This document shows positions 51,011 through 59,172 of a stretch of DNA of 63,171 nt, piece after piece; position 1 is the stretch's first letter, and each line of letters starts with the position of its first letter. The stretch is from assembly GCA_030599515.1 (NCBI GenBank), contig JAUVNV010000001.1:1-63171 (forward strand). The letters run 5' to 3'. Origin of the DNA: Acidimicrobiia bacterium. Lineage in GTDB: Bacteria; Actinomycetota; Acidimicrobiia; Spongiisociales; UBA5794. Position numbers and translations under genes: made by a program. The notes below the pieces were generated by a model. The model was given only the letters and a program-made list of their open reading frames with translations. It had not been told where the DNA came from and did not search any database.

Positions 51011-52131
51011 ACCGGGGCTACCTCGACGAGTTCGAAGAACAGGACGGGTACCTCAACTTCGCGTCGATCGGTCCTGCCGCCCGGTCGGCTCGAGAGGCCC
51101 CCGCCGGACTCCTCGGCGAGGTGGCGTTGGGAGATCGGTCCGGTGTGTCGATCATCGGACCGGCATACGAGAAGGCCCGAACGACGATCGCCGGTGCGCT
51201 CGGCGTCAAGGAAGGGTTCGCCACGTCGGTGCCTTCGACGAGCGCCGGGATCATGCAGATCGCCTTCGGCCTCATCGGAGCGGGCGGCAACGTCGTTGTG
51301 CCCGCTCATGAGTTCCCGGCGAATCGGTACCCGTGGCTTCGTGCAGAATCGGTTGGCGGACCCGAGGTGCGAGCGGTCGAGATAGCGGACCGTCGCGTTG
51401 ATCCCGACGCCCTGGCCGTCGCCATCGACGCAGATACGCGCCTCGTCGCGGTGAGCCTCGTCGATTACATGACCGGATTCAAGATCGACGTCGATGCGAT
51501 CGCCGACGCGGCGGGTGATGCACTCGTGCTCGTCGACGGGATCCAGGGTCTCGGTGCGGTTGAGGCGAGACTCGGCGGCGCGGACGTGTTCGTCTCAGGC
51601 GGGCAGAAGTGGCTCCGAGCCGGTTTCTCTGCCGGGGTCATGGCCGTATCTCCTCGCGTCTTCGACCGACTGGCGCCCACACTGACCGGGTGGTGGAGCG
51701 TCGAAGACGGATATGCGTTCGAGGTTCCCCCACCGCACCCGCCGCTGGCTACCGCCGACCGGTTCCTGGAGGGATCGCCGAACTTGCTCGGGGCCGTCGC
51801 TGCAGCCGCCGCCCTGGCCGTCGTCGACACGGGCGGCATCAGGGAGATCGAAGTCGCCGTGCTCGAACGATCGGGTGCAGTGCTCGACCTGGTTCGGTCG
51901 CTCGATGCCGAGGTGATCGCCCCGTGGCGATCGGACGGCGAGCGAGCCGGGATCGTCACGTTCAAGATCCCGGGCCTCCCGGCCGTCGAAGCGGTCGATG
52001 CTCTCGCCGCGGCGGGGTTCGTGGTGTCGGAGCGGAGCGGATGGATCCGCGTATCACCGCACGCAACGACGCCGCTTCACGTCATCGAGGGGTTCGGAGC
52101 GGCGCTGCGGGATCAGGTGCGGAACGCCTGA
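51007..52131 (+). CDS. Class V aminotransferase (cysteine desulfurase / epimerase-like fold)
   Basis: This 374-aa PLP enzyme has a PLP-Asp region (ALVLVDGIQGLGAVE) and the Schiff-base Lys in VSGGQKWLRAG. The substrate is unknown; IscS/SufS-type active-site Cys loops are not obvious, so it is probably not a cysteine desulfurase for Fe-S assembly. It is the last gene of a four-gene chain with start/stop overlaps, so its product may be linked with the ABC exporter. The 3' end overlaps the converging methyltransferase gene by 19 bp. Confidence 0.84.
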   Translation: MNRGYLDEFEEQDGYLNFASIGPAARSAREAPAGLLGEVALGDRSGVSIIGPAYEKARTTIAGALGVKEGFATSVPSTSAGIMQIAFGLIGAGGNVVVPAHEFPANRYPWLRAESVGGPEVRAVEIADRRVDPDALAVAIDADTRLVAVSLVDYMTGFKIDVDAIADAAGDALVLVDGIQGLGAVEARLGGADVFVSGGQKWLRAGFSAGVMAVSPRVFDRLAPTLTGWWSVEDGYAFEVPPPHPPLATADRFLEGSPNLLGAVAAAAALAVVDTGGIREIEVAVLERSGAVLDLVRSLDAEVIAPWRSDGERAGIVTFKIPGLPAVEAVDALAAAGFVVSERSGWIRVSPHATTPLHVIEGFGAALRDQVRNA

Positions 52132-52709
52132 CCGGCGGCAACGAAACCGCCCCCGGATCGCCAGACCTCGTCCACGTCCCAATGGGTCGCCTCGAGGATC
52201 TCAACGGTCGGCTGGTTGAGTCTGCATCCACCCGACACCTTTCCCCAGACCGGACTGAGGCGATCCTGCCAGAGCGCCGTTCTGGTGTTCGGTGAGCGGA
52301 TGTGCTCGAGGAACCGGAGCATCCCGCCGGGCCGAACCACCCGGTGCGCTTCGTCGAGAGCACGCGCCGGCTCGGGAATCGTGCACAGGGCGAACGTGAT
52401 GATCGCCGCATCGAAGACTCCGTCGGCGAACGGGAGGTTGTGAGCATCTCCCCGGTACAGGAACAGGGGAACGGAAGAATCGCCCGCCTTCTCCACGAGA
52501 CGCTCCACCATGTGCTGGTCGGGTTCCAGGGCGTGGATCTCGTCGGCCGTCGACGGATAGAGGGGGATGTTCAGGCCCGTGCCCGCACCGATCTCGACGA
52601 TTCTCCCTCCGAGCCCATCCATCAGTCGTCGGCGCTGATCGCGCACGCCCATGCGCTCGGTCGGGGCGAGCACCGCGTCATAGATCCTGGCAAGGAGGGG
52701 GTGATTCAT
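52113..52709 (-). CDS. Class I SAM-dependent methyltransferase
   Basis: This 198-aa methyltransferase of the UbiE/Methyltransf_11 type has motif I VEIGAGTGLNIPLYP, an acidic residue at the end of strand 2 (ALEPDQHM), RGDAHNLPFADGVFDA and a post-motif VRPGGMLRFLEH. It could be a MenG-like quinone methylase, but the sequence is closer to small generic UbiE-like proteins, so no function is assigned. The 3' end overlaps the aminotransferase gene. Confidence 0.84.
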   Translation of the reverse strand: MNHPLLARIYDAVLAPTERMGVRDQRRRLMDGLGGRIVEIGAGTGLNIPLYPSTADEIHALEPDQHMVERLVEKAGDSSVPLFLYRGDAHNLPFADGVFDAAIITFALCTIPEPARALDEAHRVVRPGGMLRFLEHIRSPNTRTALWQDRLSPVWGKVSGGCRLNQPTVEILEATHWDVDEVWRSGGGFVAAGQAFRT

Positions 52710-52755
52710 GCTGGGTCGTACCGGGTCGTCGGCGGCCGCTCTCTCTCGATCTCTG

Positions 52756-52761
52756 TATGAT
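52756..52761 (+). promoter_or_regulatory. -10 box of a leaderless transcript for the flavin-split-barrel gene
   Basis: TATGAT ends 6 nt before the ATG (52768). It is the best match to the TANNNT consensus in the window. Confidence 0.6.
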
Positions 52762-52767
52762 TACACC

Positions 52768-53442
52768 ATGGCTGATGCACCGACGGAACGCACGCGGGTC
52801 AGGCGCGCCAAGGACAAAGCACGGCATGACCGGGAGATCGTGAACGAGATCTTCGACGAGGCGTTGATCTGCCACGTCGGGTTCGTCGACGACGGTTCAC
52901 CGTTCGTGATCCCGACGATCCACGCCAGGGTCGGTGATGTCCTGTATTTCCACGGCTCTCCCGCGAGTCGCATGCTGCGTCTGATGAAGAACGGCGCCGA
53001 AATCACGATCACCGCAACGCTTCTCGACGGCATCGTCGCTGCACGCTCGGTCTTCCACCACTCGATGCACTACCGGTCCGCAATGATCTTCGGCACGGCG
53101 CGGATCGTCGACGCACGGGAAGAACGCATGATCGCGCTCGAGGCAATCTCGAACGCTGCGCTTCCGGGTCGCTGGGACGAAGCGAGGCTTCCGTCACGCA
53201 ACGAGGACAAGGGCACGCTCGTTGTCGCCGTTGCGATCGAGGAGTACTCGGCCAAGGTGAGCAACAAGGACGTCGGGGACGAAGATGACGACTACGACCT
53301 CCCCATCTGGGCCGGCGTCATCCCCCTGTCGATAGTGGCAGGCTCTCCTGTGCCCGATCACCGTCTGTTGGACGGCGTCGAGCTACCGGATTCGGTGAAG
53401 CAATTCGTGGCCGCCTTCGGCGGCGTAGTCGGTAGTCCGTAG
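52768..53442 (+). CDS. Pyridoxamine-5'-phosphate-oxidase-like flavin split-barrel protein (NimA-like)
   Basis: This 224-aa protein has a split-barrel core: EALICHVGFVDDGSPFVIPTIHARVGD, LYFHGSPASRML and HHSMHYRSAMIFGTARIV. This matches the NimA/nitroimidazole-resistance-like group of FMN or F420 binding proteins. The substrate is not known. The C-terminus is encoded by a GCCGCC-TTC-GGCGGC hairpin and GTAGTCG heptamers, giving the ending AFGGVVGSP. Confidence 0.82.
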   Translation: MADAPTERTRVRRAKDKARHDREIVNEIFDEALICHVGFVDDGSPFVIPTIHARVGDVLYFHGSPASRMLRLMKNGAEITITATLLDGIVAARSVFHHSMHYRSAMIFGTARIVDAREERMIALEAISNAALPGRWDEARLPSRNEDKGTLVVAVAIEEYSAKVSNKDVGDEDDDYDLPIWAGVIPLSIVAGSPVPDHRLLDGVELPDSVKQFVAAFGGVVGSP

Positions 53443-53537
53443 TCCGGAGCGGGGTCCGTATCCTGTAGTCCGAGGTCCCTCTTCTTGCTGGCGGCTTGTA
53501 GCTTGCAGCTTGTAGCCCTTGTCTTTCTACTTTCTAC
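53410..53537. repeat. Mosaic heptamer element, copy A (inverted relative to 57990-58125)
   Basis: In order: hairpin GCCGCC-TTC-GGCGGC (53410-53424), GTAGTCG, GTAGTCC, GTAGTCC units, an irregular stretch, GCTTGTA, GCTTGCA, GCTTGTA (about 53494-53514), and GTCTTTCTACTTTCTAC (53521-53537). The reverse complement aligns with 57990-58085 through several shared blocks, with a few 7-bp and longer gaps. It spans the whole convergent junction. Confidence 0.8.
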
Positions 53538-54324
53538 TTGCTGAATTCACCGAATCGCGCCACTTCAACCACGGGCCTACCGGCTCCAGATCCAGGTCTG
53601 GTCCCGTCACGCCGATCGTGAACTCCGCGACGCCGAGCGTTCGGAAGGCATCTGCCTCATCGAGTTGCGCGGGTTTCACACCGATGGATCGTTCGATGGT
53701 CGAGGCGTCGCGACCAACTCTGGCACCCCACTCGTCGAGTACCTTCGACTTGTGGGCGATCGTTTCGAGATCACCGAAGGTGTGCCACACGTCGGCGTAC
53801 TCCGCAACGATGCGCAGTGTCACCTTCTCACCGCCGCCGCCGATCAGGATCGGGATGTGGCGGGTCGGTGGAGGATCGAGCCGTTCGAGCCGGTCCACGA
53901 TCCGGGGCATGGCAGCGTCGAGATCGCGAAGGCGACTGCCCTTCGTTCCGAAGTCGTAGCCGTACTCGTCGTAGTCCTTCTCGAACCAACCGGACCCGAT
54001 TCCGAGGATCAGTCGACCGCCGGAGATGTGATCGACGGTTCTTGCCATGTCGGCGAGGAGCTCCGGATTGCGATACGAGTTGCAGGTGACGAGTGCGCCG
54101 AAGTGGATTCGTTCCGTCTGCTCGGCCCAGGCCCCGAGCATCGTCCAGCACTCGAAGTGCTTCCCCACGTTGGGATCCGGGTCTCCGCCGTAGAGGGGGT
54201 AGAAGTGATCCCAGTTGTAGACGACGTCGACACCCATCTCCTCGGCTTCCATGACGGCGTCGCGGATGCCGGCGTAGTCGCTGTGCTGGGGATGGATCTG
54301 GACGGCGATTCGGACCGGTTCCAT
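53527..54324 (-). CDS. LLM class (probably F420-dependent) oxidoreductase
   Basis: This 265-aa luciferase-like TIM barrel has VVYNWDHFYPL, RIHFGALVTCNSYRNP, the DHISGGRLILGIGSGWFEKDYDEYG signature and HIPILIGGGGEKV. These forms are typical of actinobacterial F420-dependent members; the cofactor is inference. The ATG at 54324 has AGGAGGTAG upstream. The C-terminal residues (SRK) and stop lie in GTAGAAA repeats. It is divergent from the Eis gene. Confidence 0.85.
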   Translation of the reverse strand: MEPVRIAVQIHPQHSDYAGIRDAVMEAEEMGVDVVYNWDHFYPLYGGDPDPNVGKHFECWTMLGAWAEQTERIHFGALVTCNSYRNPELLADMARTVDHISGGRLILGIGSGWFEKDYDEYGYDFGTKGSRLRDLDAAMPRIVDRLERLDPPPTRHIPILIGGGGEKVTLRIVAEYADVWHTFGDLETIAHKSKVLDEWGARVGRDASTIERSIGVKPAQLDEADAFRTLGVAEFTIGVTGPDLDLEPVGPWLKWRDSVNSASRK

Positions 54325-54390
54325 GGCGCTACCTCCTGGGGCCGTTGCAGGCGAATCGTATCTCCCTCGCGTTCGTTGCACGACGGCCGG

Positions 54391-54396
54391 TATTCT
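54391..54396 (+). promoter_or_regulatory. Putative -10 box of a leaderless eis-like transcript
   Basis: TATTCT ends 7 nt before the ATG at 54404. Confidence 0.45.
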
Positions 54397-54403
54397 CGCG
54401 GCC

Positions 54404-55627
54404 ATGGAGATCACGACACGCCCGATCATCGAGGACGAGTCGGTCGCGTTCCGCGAGGCCATCATGATTGGCTTCGGTGAGGACCTCGACGACGAGGAGT
54501 TCCCACCCGAGTGGTTCGCCGACCTCGTCCCTCTGGACCGAACCGTCGCGGCGTTCGAAGGGAACCAGATCGTCGGGACGCTCGCCGGATTCCCCTTCGA
54601 CGTCACCGTTCCCGGGGGTGTGCAGATCCCGATGGCCGGTACGACGATCGTGACGGTCGCGGCCACGCACCGTCGGCGCGGGTTGCTCACCGCGATGATG
54701 CGGGATCATCTCGACGATGGTCGCTCAAGGGGAGAACCGCTCGTCGGACTCTGGGCCTCTGAGAGCCTCATCTACGGGCGCTTCGGGTTCGGCGTCGCCA
54801 CCGAGCGCGAGGAGATCGAGATGGACCAAACCCGCATCTCGGTGGAAGGTGACGCCGGCTTGGTTCGACTCACCACTCCGGAAGAGGCGGGCAAGGTCTT
54901 TCCGGCGCTCTACGACGAGGAGCGCGTGAAGCGCCCGGGGATGCTCAGTCGCGCCGAGAAACGGTGGAAGCGAGAGGTCTTCTTCGATCCGAGTGCCCGA
55001 CGGCGGGGACTCTCGGCACAGCGGTATCTCGTACACGAAACCGAAGGTCGCGCCGACGGGTATGCGATCTATCGGCAGAAGCCGAACTGGGAAGCGGGCT
55101 TCGCGAACGGTGAGGTTCGCATCCGTGAGATCATCGCCACGACGTCTGCCGCGCATACCGGGCTCTGGAGATTCCTCACGACGATCGACCTGTTCCCCCA
55201 GGTCAAGCGGTGGAACCTTCCGGTCGATGATCCGCTGCGTCTAAAGGTCCCGGATCACCGTCGGATCATCCGCAAGCGTTGGGACGCTCTCCACCTCCGG
55301 ATCCTCGACGTCGTTCAGGCGCTGGAGGCCCGGACTTACGCAGCCGACGGCACACTGCGGTTCGCCGTTGACGACCCGTTCATTCCGGAAGCCGGGGGAG
55401 AGTTCGAACTGACCGTGGCCGACGGCGTCGGCCTATGCCATCGCATCGATCGGTCGGGCATCGACCTCACCATGGACACCGTCGATCTCGCGAGCCTCTA
55501 TCTCGGCGGTGGCGACGCCGAAGCGATGGCCATGGCCGGCCGGATGACAGGCAGCGAAGAGTCCGTCAGGAACCTCAACCGAATGTTCCGCGGGGATGTC
55601 GCGCCGTGGTGCGAAGAGGTATTCTGA
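54404..55627 (+). CDS. Eis-like GNAT acetyltransferase
   Basis: This 407-aa protein has the Eis three-part layout: two GNAT-like domains and a C-terminal sterol-carrier-like domain (from about 300). It has VTVAATHRRRGLLTAMM (acetyl-CoA binding) and LIYGRFGFG, which holds the Tyr used as general acid in mycobacterial Eis. It ends in Phe (EEVF), as mycobacterial Eis does, where the terminal carboxylate is the catalytic base. By family it acetylates amines, including aminoglycosides. Confidence 0.88.
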   Translation: MEITTRPIIEDESVAFREAIMIGFGEDLDDEEFPPEWFADLVPLDRTVAAFEGNQIVGTLAGFPFDVTVPGGVQIPMAGTTIVTVAATHRRRGLLTAMMRDHLDDGRSRGEPLVGLWASESLIYGRFGFGVATEREEIEMDQTRISVEGDAGLVRLTTPEEAGKVFPALYDEERVKRPGMLSRAEKRWKREVFFDPSARRRGLSAQRYLVHETEGRADGYAIYRQKPNWEAGFANGEVRIREIIATTSAAHTGLWRFLTTIDLFPQVKRWNLPVDDPLRLKVPDHRRIIRKRWDALHLRILDVVQALEARTYAADGTLRFAVDDPFIPEAGGEFELTVADGVGLCHRIDRSGIDLTMDTVDLASLYLGGGDAEAMAMAGRMTGSEESVRNLNRMFRGDVAPWCEEVF

Positions 55628-55674
55628 GAGCGGCCGTCGAGGGGAACGAAACGCGGCCGGGATGCGTTGTAGAA

Positions 55675-55746
55675 GGGAGCGACGGTTCGCCGGGGCGGTT
55701 CGGTCTTCCCCACTCCCACTCGTTCCTGCCCCGGCCCGCCGCTCCC
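55675..55746. terminator. Long imperfect stem-loop after the eis-like gene
   Basis: GGGAGCGACGG...CCGGGGC (55675-55696) pairs imperfectly with GCCCCGG...CCGCCGCTCCC (55727-55746) around a loop of about 30 nt. It could terminate the eis transcript. It lies upstream of the sufB promoter box. The rest of the 198-bp spacer shows nothing else. Confidence 0.45.
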
Positions 55747-55779
55747 TGAATTCCCGTCCTTTTCGTCCCACCCGTGGCG

Positions 55780-55785
55780 TACAAT
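55780..55785 (+). promoter_or_regulatory. Putative -10 box of sufB
   Basis: TACAAT lies 40 nt before the sufB ATG. A GGGA ribosome-binding site follows at 55811-55814. Unlike most genes here, this would be a led transcript. No clear SufR operator is seen. Confidence 0.45.
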
Positions 55786-55825
55786 GGCACTACGTCGATA
55801 GTGGAAATCCTGGGAGTACAGCATT

Positions 55826-57229
55826 ATGACCACCGTTGATCTTGATCTCGGCTCCTACCAACTCGGTTGGGCCGACGAAGAGGACTACGTCTACAAGCCC
55901 GAGAAGGGCTTGAGCGAGCAGCTCATCCGCGACATGTCGCGCATGAAGAAGGAGCCTGAGTGGATGCTCGAGTTCCGGCTCAAGGCTTACAAGCGGTTCC
56001 TCGCCAAGCCGATGCCCCAGTGGGTCGGTGATGGGGCTCTCAACGAGATCGACTTCGACGACATCTACTACTACATCAAGCCGACCGAGGGTCAGGTCAA
56101 GGACTGGGACATGGTCCCGGACTCGATCAAGGAGACCTACGAGAAGCTTGGCATTCCAGAAGCCGAACGCAAGTACCTCGCTGGTGTTACTGCACAATAT
56201 GAGTCGGAGGTCGTTTACCACCGGAACCGGGAGGATCTCGAGGAGCTCGGCGTGCTGTTCACCGACATGGACACCGCCGTTCGCGACTACCCGGAGATCG
56301 TGAAGGAGTACTTCGGGACGATCATCCCTCCGGGCGACAACAAGTTCGCGGCCCTCAACTCCGCGGTCTGGTCGGGCGGCTCGTTCATCTACATCCCGCC
56401 CGGCGTCCACCTCGACGAGCCGCTCCAGGCCTACTTCCGCATCAACGCTGAGAACATGGGCCAGTTCGAGCGGACGCTGATCATCGTCGACGAGGGTGCC
56501 TTCGTGCACTACGTCGAAGGCTGCTCGGCCCCGGTCTACTCATCTGATTCGCTCCACTCGGCCGTGGTCGAGATCGTCGTCAAGGAAGGCGGTCGTGCCC
56601 GCTACTCGACGATCCAGAACTGGTCGAACAACGTCTACAACCTCGTGACGAAACGCGCCGTTGCATACAAGAACGCGACGATGGAATGGGTCGACGGGAA
56701 CCTCGGTTCGAAGTTCACCGCCAAGTACCCGGCGGTGTGGCTGATGGAAGAGGGTGCTCACGGAGAGGTCCTTTCGATCGCCATGGCCGGTGCCGGCCAG
56801 CACCTGGACGCCGGTGCGAAGATCGTCCATGTTGCGCCGAACACGACGTCGCTCATCACGTCCAAGTCGATCTCGATCCACGGTGGGCGTGCCGGATACC
56901 GGGGTCTCGTTCGCGTCGAACCGGGGGCGGAGGACTCGCGTTCCTTCGTCCGGTGTGATGCCCTGATTCTCGACGAGGACTCCCGGTCTGACACCTATCC
57001 ATACATGGAGATCGAGGAGTCGAACGTTGACATCGGTCACGAAGCGACCGTTTCGAAGGTGGGGGAGGATCAGCTCTTCTACTTGATGACCCGAGGTCTC
57101 ACCGAGGAACAGGCGACGGCGATGGTCGTGGCCGGCTTCATCGAGCCGATCGTCAAGGAGCTGCCGATGGAGTACGCGGTCGAACTGAACCGACTCGTCG
57201 AGCTCCAGATGGAAGGCTCGGTCGGCTAA
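55826..57229 (+). CDS. sufB: Fe-S cluster assembly scaffold SufB
   Basis: It builds Fe-S clusters as part of SufBCD. The 467-aa protein has the SufB landmarks ALNSAVWSGGSFIYIPPGVH, VEGCSAPVYSSDSLHSAVVE (with the conserved Cys), RYSTIQNWSNNVYNLVTKR and the C-terminal RGLTEEQATAMVVAGFIEP. Standard length. In most actinobacteria sufD follows directly; here sufD lies about 5 kb away, with nucS, a sigma factor and others between. Confidence 0.96.
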   Translation: MTTVDLDLGSYQLGWADEEDYVYKPEKGLSEQLIRDMSRMKKEPEWMLEFRLKAYKRFLAKPMPQWVGDGALNEIDFDDIYYYIKPTEGQVKDWDMVPDSIKETYEKLGIPEAERKYLAGVTAQYESEVVYHRNREDLEELGVLFTDMDTAVRDYPEIVKEYFGTIIPPGDNKFAALNSAVWSGGSFIYIPPGVHLDEPLQAYFRINAENMGQFERTLIIVDEGAFVHYVEGCSAPVYSSDSLHSAVVEIVVKEGGRARYSTIQNWSNNVYNLVTKRAVAYKNATMEWVDGNLGSKFTAKYPAVWLMEEGAHGEVLSIAMAGAGQHLDAGAKIVHVAPNTTSLITSKSISIHGGRAGYRGLVRVEPGAEDSRSFVRCDALILDEDSRSDTYPYMEIEESNVDIGHEATVSKVGEDQLFYLMTRGLTEEQATAMVVAGFIEPIVKELPMEYAVELNRLVELQMEGSVG

Positions 57230-57245
57230 GGCGCGGTTCCGCCGG

Positions 57246-57251
57246 TACGCT
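57246..57251 (+). promoter_or_regulatory. Putative -10 box of a leaderless nucS transcript
   Basis: TACGCT ends 8 nt before the nucS ATG (57260). Confidence 0.45.
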
Positions 57252-57259
57252 CTCGTCCC

Positions 57260-57919
57260 ATGCGCATCGTCGTCGCCGACTGCACCGTCAACTACGCGGG
57301 TCGTCTTGCCGCGCACCTGCCACGGGCGACCCGGCTGATCATCATCAAGACCGACGGATCTCTCCTTGTCCACGCCGAAGCGGGCGCCTACAAGCCGTTG
57401 AATTGGATGAACGCTCCGAACCACCTCGTCGAAGAAGATGGGCGCTGGTTCCTCACCAACGGCAAGGGGGAGGAACTCACGATCGATCTTCACGAGATCC
57501 ACATGGACACGACCGTCGAACTCGGTGAAGATCCCGGATTACAGAAGGATGGCGTCGAGTTCGAACTCCAACGACTGCTTGCCGAGCAACCGGAGGCGAT
57601 CGAGGAGGGGATGACGCTGATCCGCCGGGAGTATCCGACACCGGTGGGTCCGGTCGATCTCCTCTGCCGCGACGCTTCGGGGAACACGGTCGCGATCGAG
57701 GTCAAGCGCCGGGGTGAGATCGATGGCGTGGAACAGCTCACCAGGTATCTCGAGTTCCTCAACCGGGACGAACGCCTCGCTCCCGTACGGGGGATCTTCG
57801 TGGCCCAGGCCGTGAAACCCCAAGCAAGAACGCTCGCAGCCGACCGGGACATAGCCTGGGCAGAAGTGGACTATGAAGCGCTCGTCGGACGAGACAGCGA
57901 CATCCTCAGGCTGTTCTGA
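57260..57919 (+). CDS. nucS: Mismatch-specific endonuclease NucS/EndoMS
   Basis: It cuts both strands at mismatches and replaces MutS/MutL in most actinobacteria. The 219-aa protein has an N-terminal DNA-binding and dimerisation domain (LIIIKTDGSLLVHAE, KPLNWMNAPN) and a RecB-like nuclease domain with catalytic GNTVAIEVKRRGEIDGVEQL (Glu and Lys present). The C-terminus ends LRLF, the usual sliding-clamp binding tail. It supports an actinobacterial origin. Confidence 0.95.
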   Translation: MRIVVADCTVNYAGRLAAHLPRATRLIIIKTDGSLLVHAEAGAYKPLNWMNAPNHLVEEDGRWFLTNGKGEELTIDLHEIHMDTTVELGEDPGLQKDGVEFELQRLLAEQPEAIEEGMTLIRREYPTPVGPVDLLCRDASGNTVAIEVKRRGEIDGVEQLTRYLEFLNRDERLAPVRGIFVAQAVKPQARTLAADRDIAWAEVDYEALVGRDSDILRLF

Positions 57920-57936
57920 CGGCTGCTCCGCAGCCG
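57920..57936 (+). terminator. Hairpin directly after nucS
   Basis: CGGCTGC-TCC-GCAGCCG, a 7-bp stem with loop TCC, starts the base after the nucS stop and opens the heptamer region. There is no T-tract. Confidence 0.6.
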
Positions 57937-58125
<189 letters not shown>

Positions 58126-58142
58126 ACCGGCCGAAGGCCGGT
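58126..58142 (-). terminator. Hairpin at the end of the sigma factor gene
   Basis: ACCGGCC-GAA-GGCCGGT, a 7-bp stem with three-base loop, touches the last base of the sigma gene stop codon. It closes the heptamer region from the other side. Confidence 0.6.
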
Positions 58143-59071
58143 CACAGCAGCGATCGAAGGTCGAACAGGGCGCTCGGGTGCCGGAGCTTGCCGAGAGCTC
58201 GGTTCTCGATCTGTCGCACGCGTTCTCGTGTGATCCCGAGTTCGGCGCCGACGCTGGAAAGCGTTCGTGGCGGATTGCCACCGATTCCGAATCGCATGAT
58301 GAGCACCTTGCACTCCCGCACCTCGAGAACGCCCAGTGCTTTGGAGACCTCTTCGCAGCGCGCGACCTCGGCGACGACGGTGAACGGATCGGGGGTCGCC
58401 TCGTCTTCGACGAAATCGCCGAGTTGAGCATCACCCTCCTCTCCGACGGGCCGATCGAGTGAGATCGTGTCCCCTGGTGTCGTTCGTGCCATCGCGACCC
58501 GATCCTCGTCGAGGCCGCTCACTTCGGCGATCTCGGAGACGGTCGGCATTCTGCGGAGCTGCTCCTGCAGGCTCAGTTCGGTCTCCTGCACGGTGCGGAC
58601 GACATCGACCATGTGCACCGGCAGGCGGATTGTTCTGCCCTGGTTCCCCAGGCCGCGGGTGATCGACTGGCGGATCCACCAGGTGGCGTAGGTCGAGAAT
58701 TTGAAGCCCTTGCGCCAATCGAACTTCTCGACCGCACGAATGAGTCCAAGGTTTCCTTCCTGGATGAGATCGAGCAGGTCAAGACCTCGTCCCGTGTAGC
58801 GTTTGGCGATCGAGACGACGAGCCGGAGGTTCGAGCGGATGAAGATGTCCTTCGCCCCATCCGCCATCTCGACCAGTCGATACAGCGAAGCCCGCTCGGC
58901 TGCTTCAACAGGATCGTCCGACTCGAGTCGACGTTGGGCCTTCCTGCCCGCTTCCATCGCGCGCGCGAGCCGAACCTCATCTTCGGCATCGAGCAGGCCG
59001 TGATCCGAAACCTGTCCGAGGTACCGTCCGACGGCATCCGCTGCTGCGCCCTCCCGTCCTCGTTCAGCCAC
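58142..59071 (-). CDS. RpoD/SigA-family RNA polymerase sigma factor
   Basis: This 309-aa sigma-70 protein has regions 1.2 (AVGRYLGQV), 2 (NLRLVVSIAKRYTGRGLDLLDLIQEGNLGL and FKFSTYATWWIRQSI), 3 and 4.2 (GITRERVRQIENRALGKLRHPS). It is shorter than most primary sigma factors, lacking a long region 1.1. It is therefore either a compact principal sigma or a group 2 sigma of the HrdB/SigB kind. The GTG start at 59071 follows GGGGAGGAGGAG; the in-frame extension to 59401 antisense-overlaps the next gene and has no sigma content. Confidence 0.88.
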   Translation of the reverse strand: MAERGREGAAADAVGRYLGQVSDHGLLDAEDEVRLARAMEAGRKAQRRLESDDPVEAAERASLYRLVEMADGAKDIFIRSNLRLVVSIAKRYTGRGLDLLDLIQEGNLGLIRAVEKFDWRKGFKFSTYATWWIRQSITRGLGNQGRTIRLPVHMVDVVRTVQETELSLQEQLRRMPTVSEIAEVSGLDEDRVAMARTTPGDTISLDRPVGEEGDAQLGDFVEDEATPDPFTVVAEVARCEEVSKALGVLEVRECKVLIMRFGIGGNPPRTLSSVGAELGITRERVRQIENRALGKLRHPSALFDLRSLL

Positions 59072-59172
59072 GTGCTCCTCCTCCCCCTCTCTTTGGAGAG
59101 AGCCGCTTGAACTTATCACGCATGAGCGCCATCGGCAATCGTTCATTACGCTTTCCTGACCGATCGGCAACC

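Noticed and set aside
51007..52131. Class V aminotransferase as the SufS desulfurase of the suf system
   Set aside because: No catalytic Cys loop is obvious, and it is co-translated with an exporter rather than suf genes.
52113..52709. Assignment of the methyltransferase as menaquinone C-methylase (MenG)
   Set aside because: It is short, has no menaquinone neighbours, and small UbiE-like proteins are common.
55675..55746. Riboswitch or SufR-type leader for sufB
   Set aside because: The stem-loop lies upstream of the likely sufB -10 box, so it would not be in the sufB transcript. It is better read as the eis terminator.
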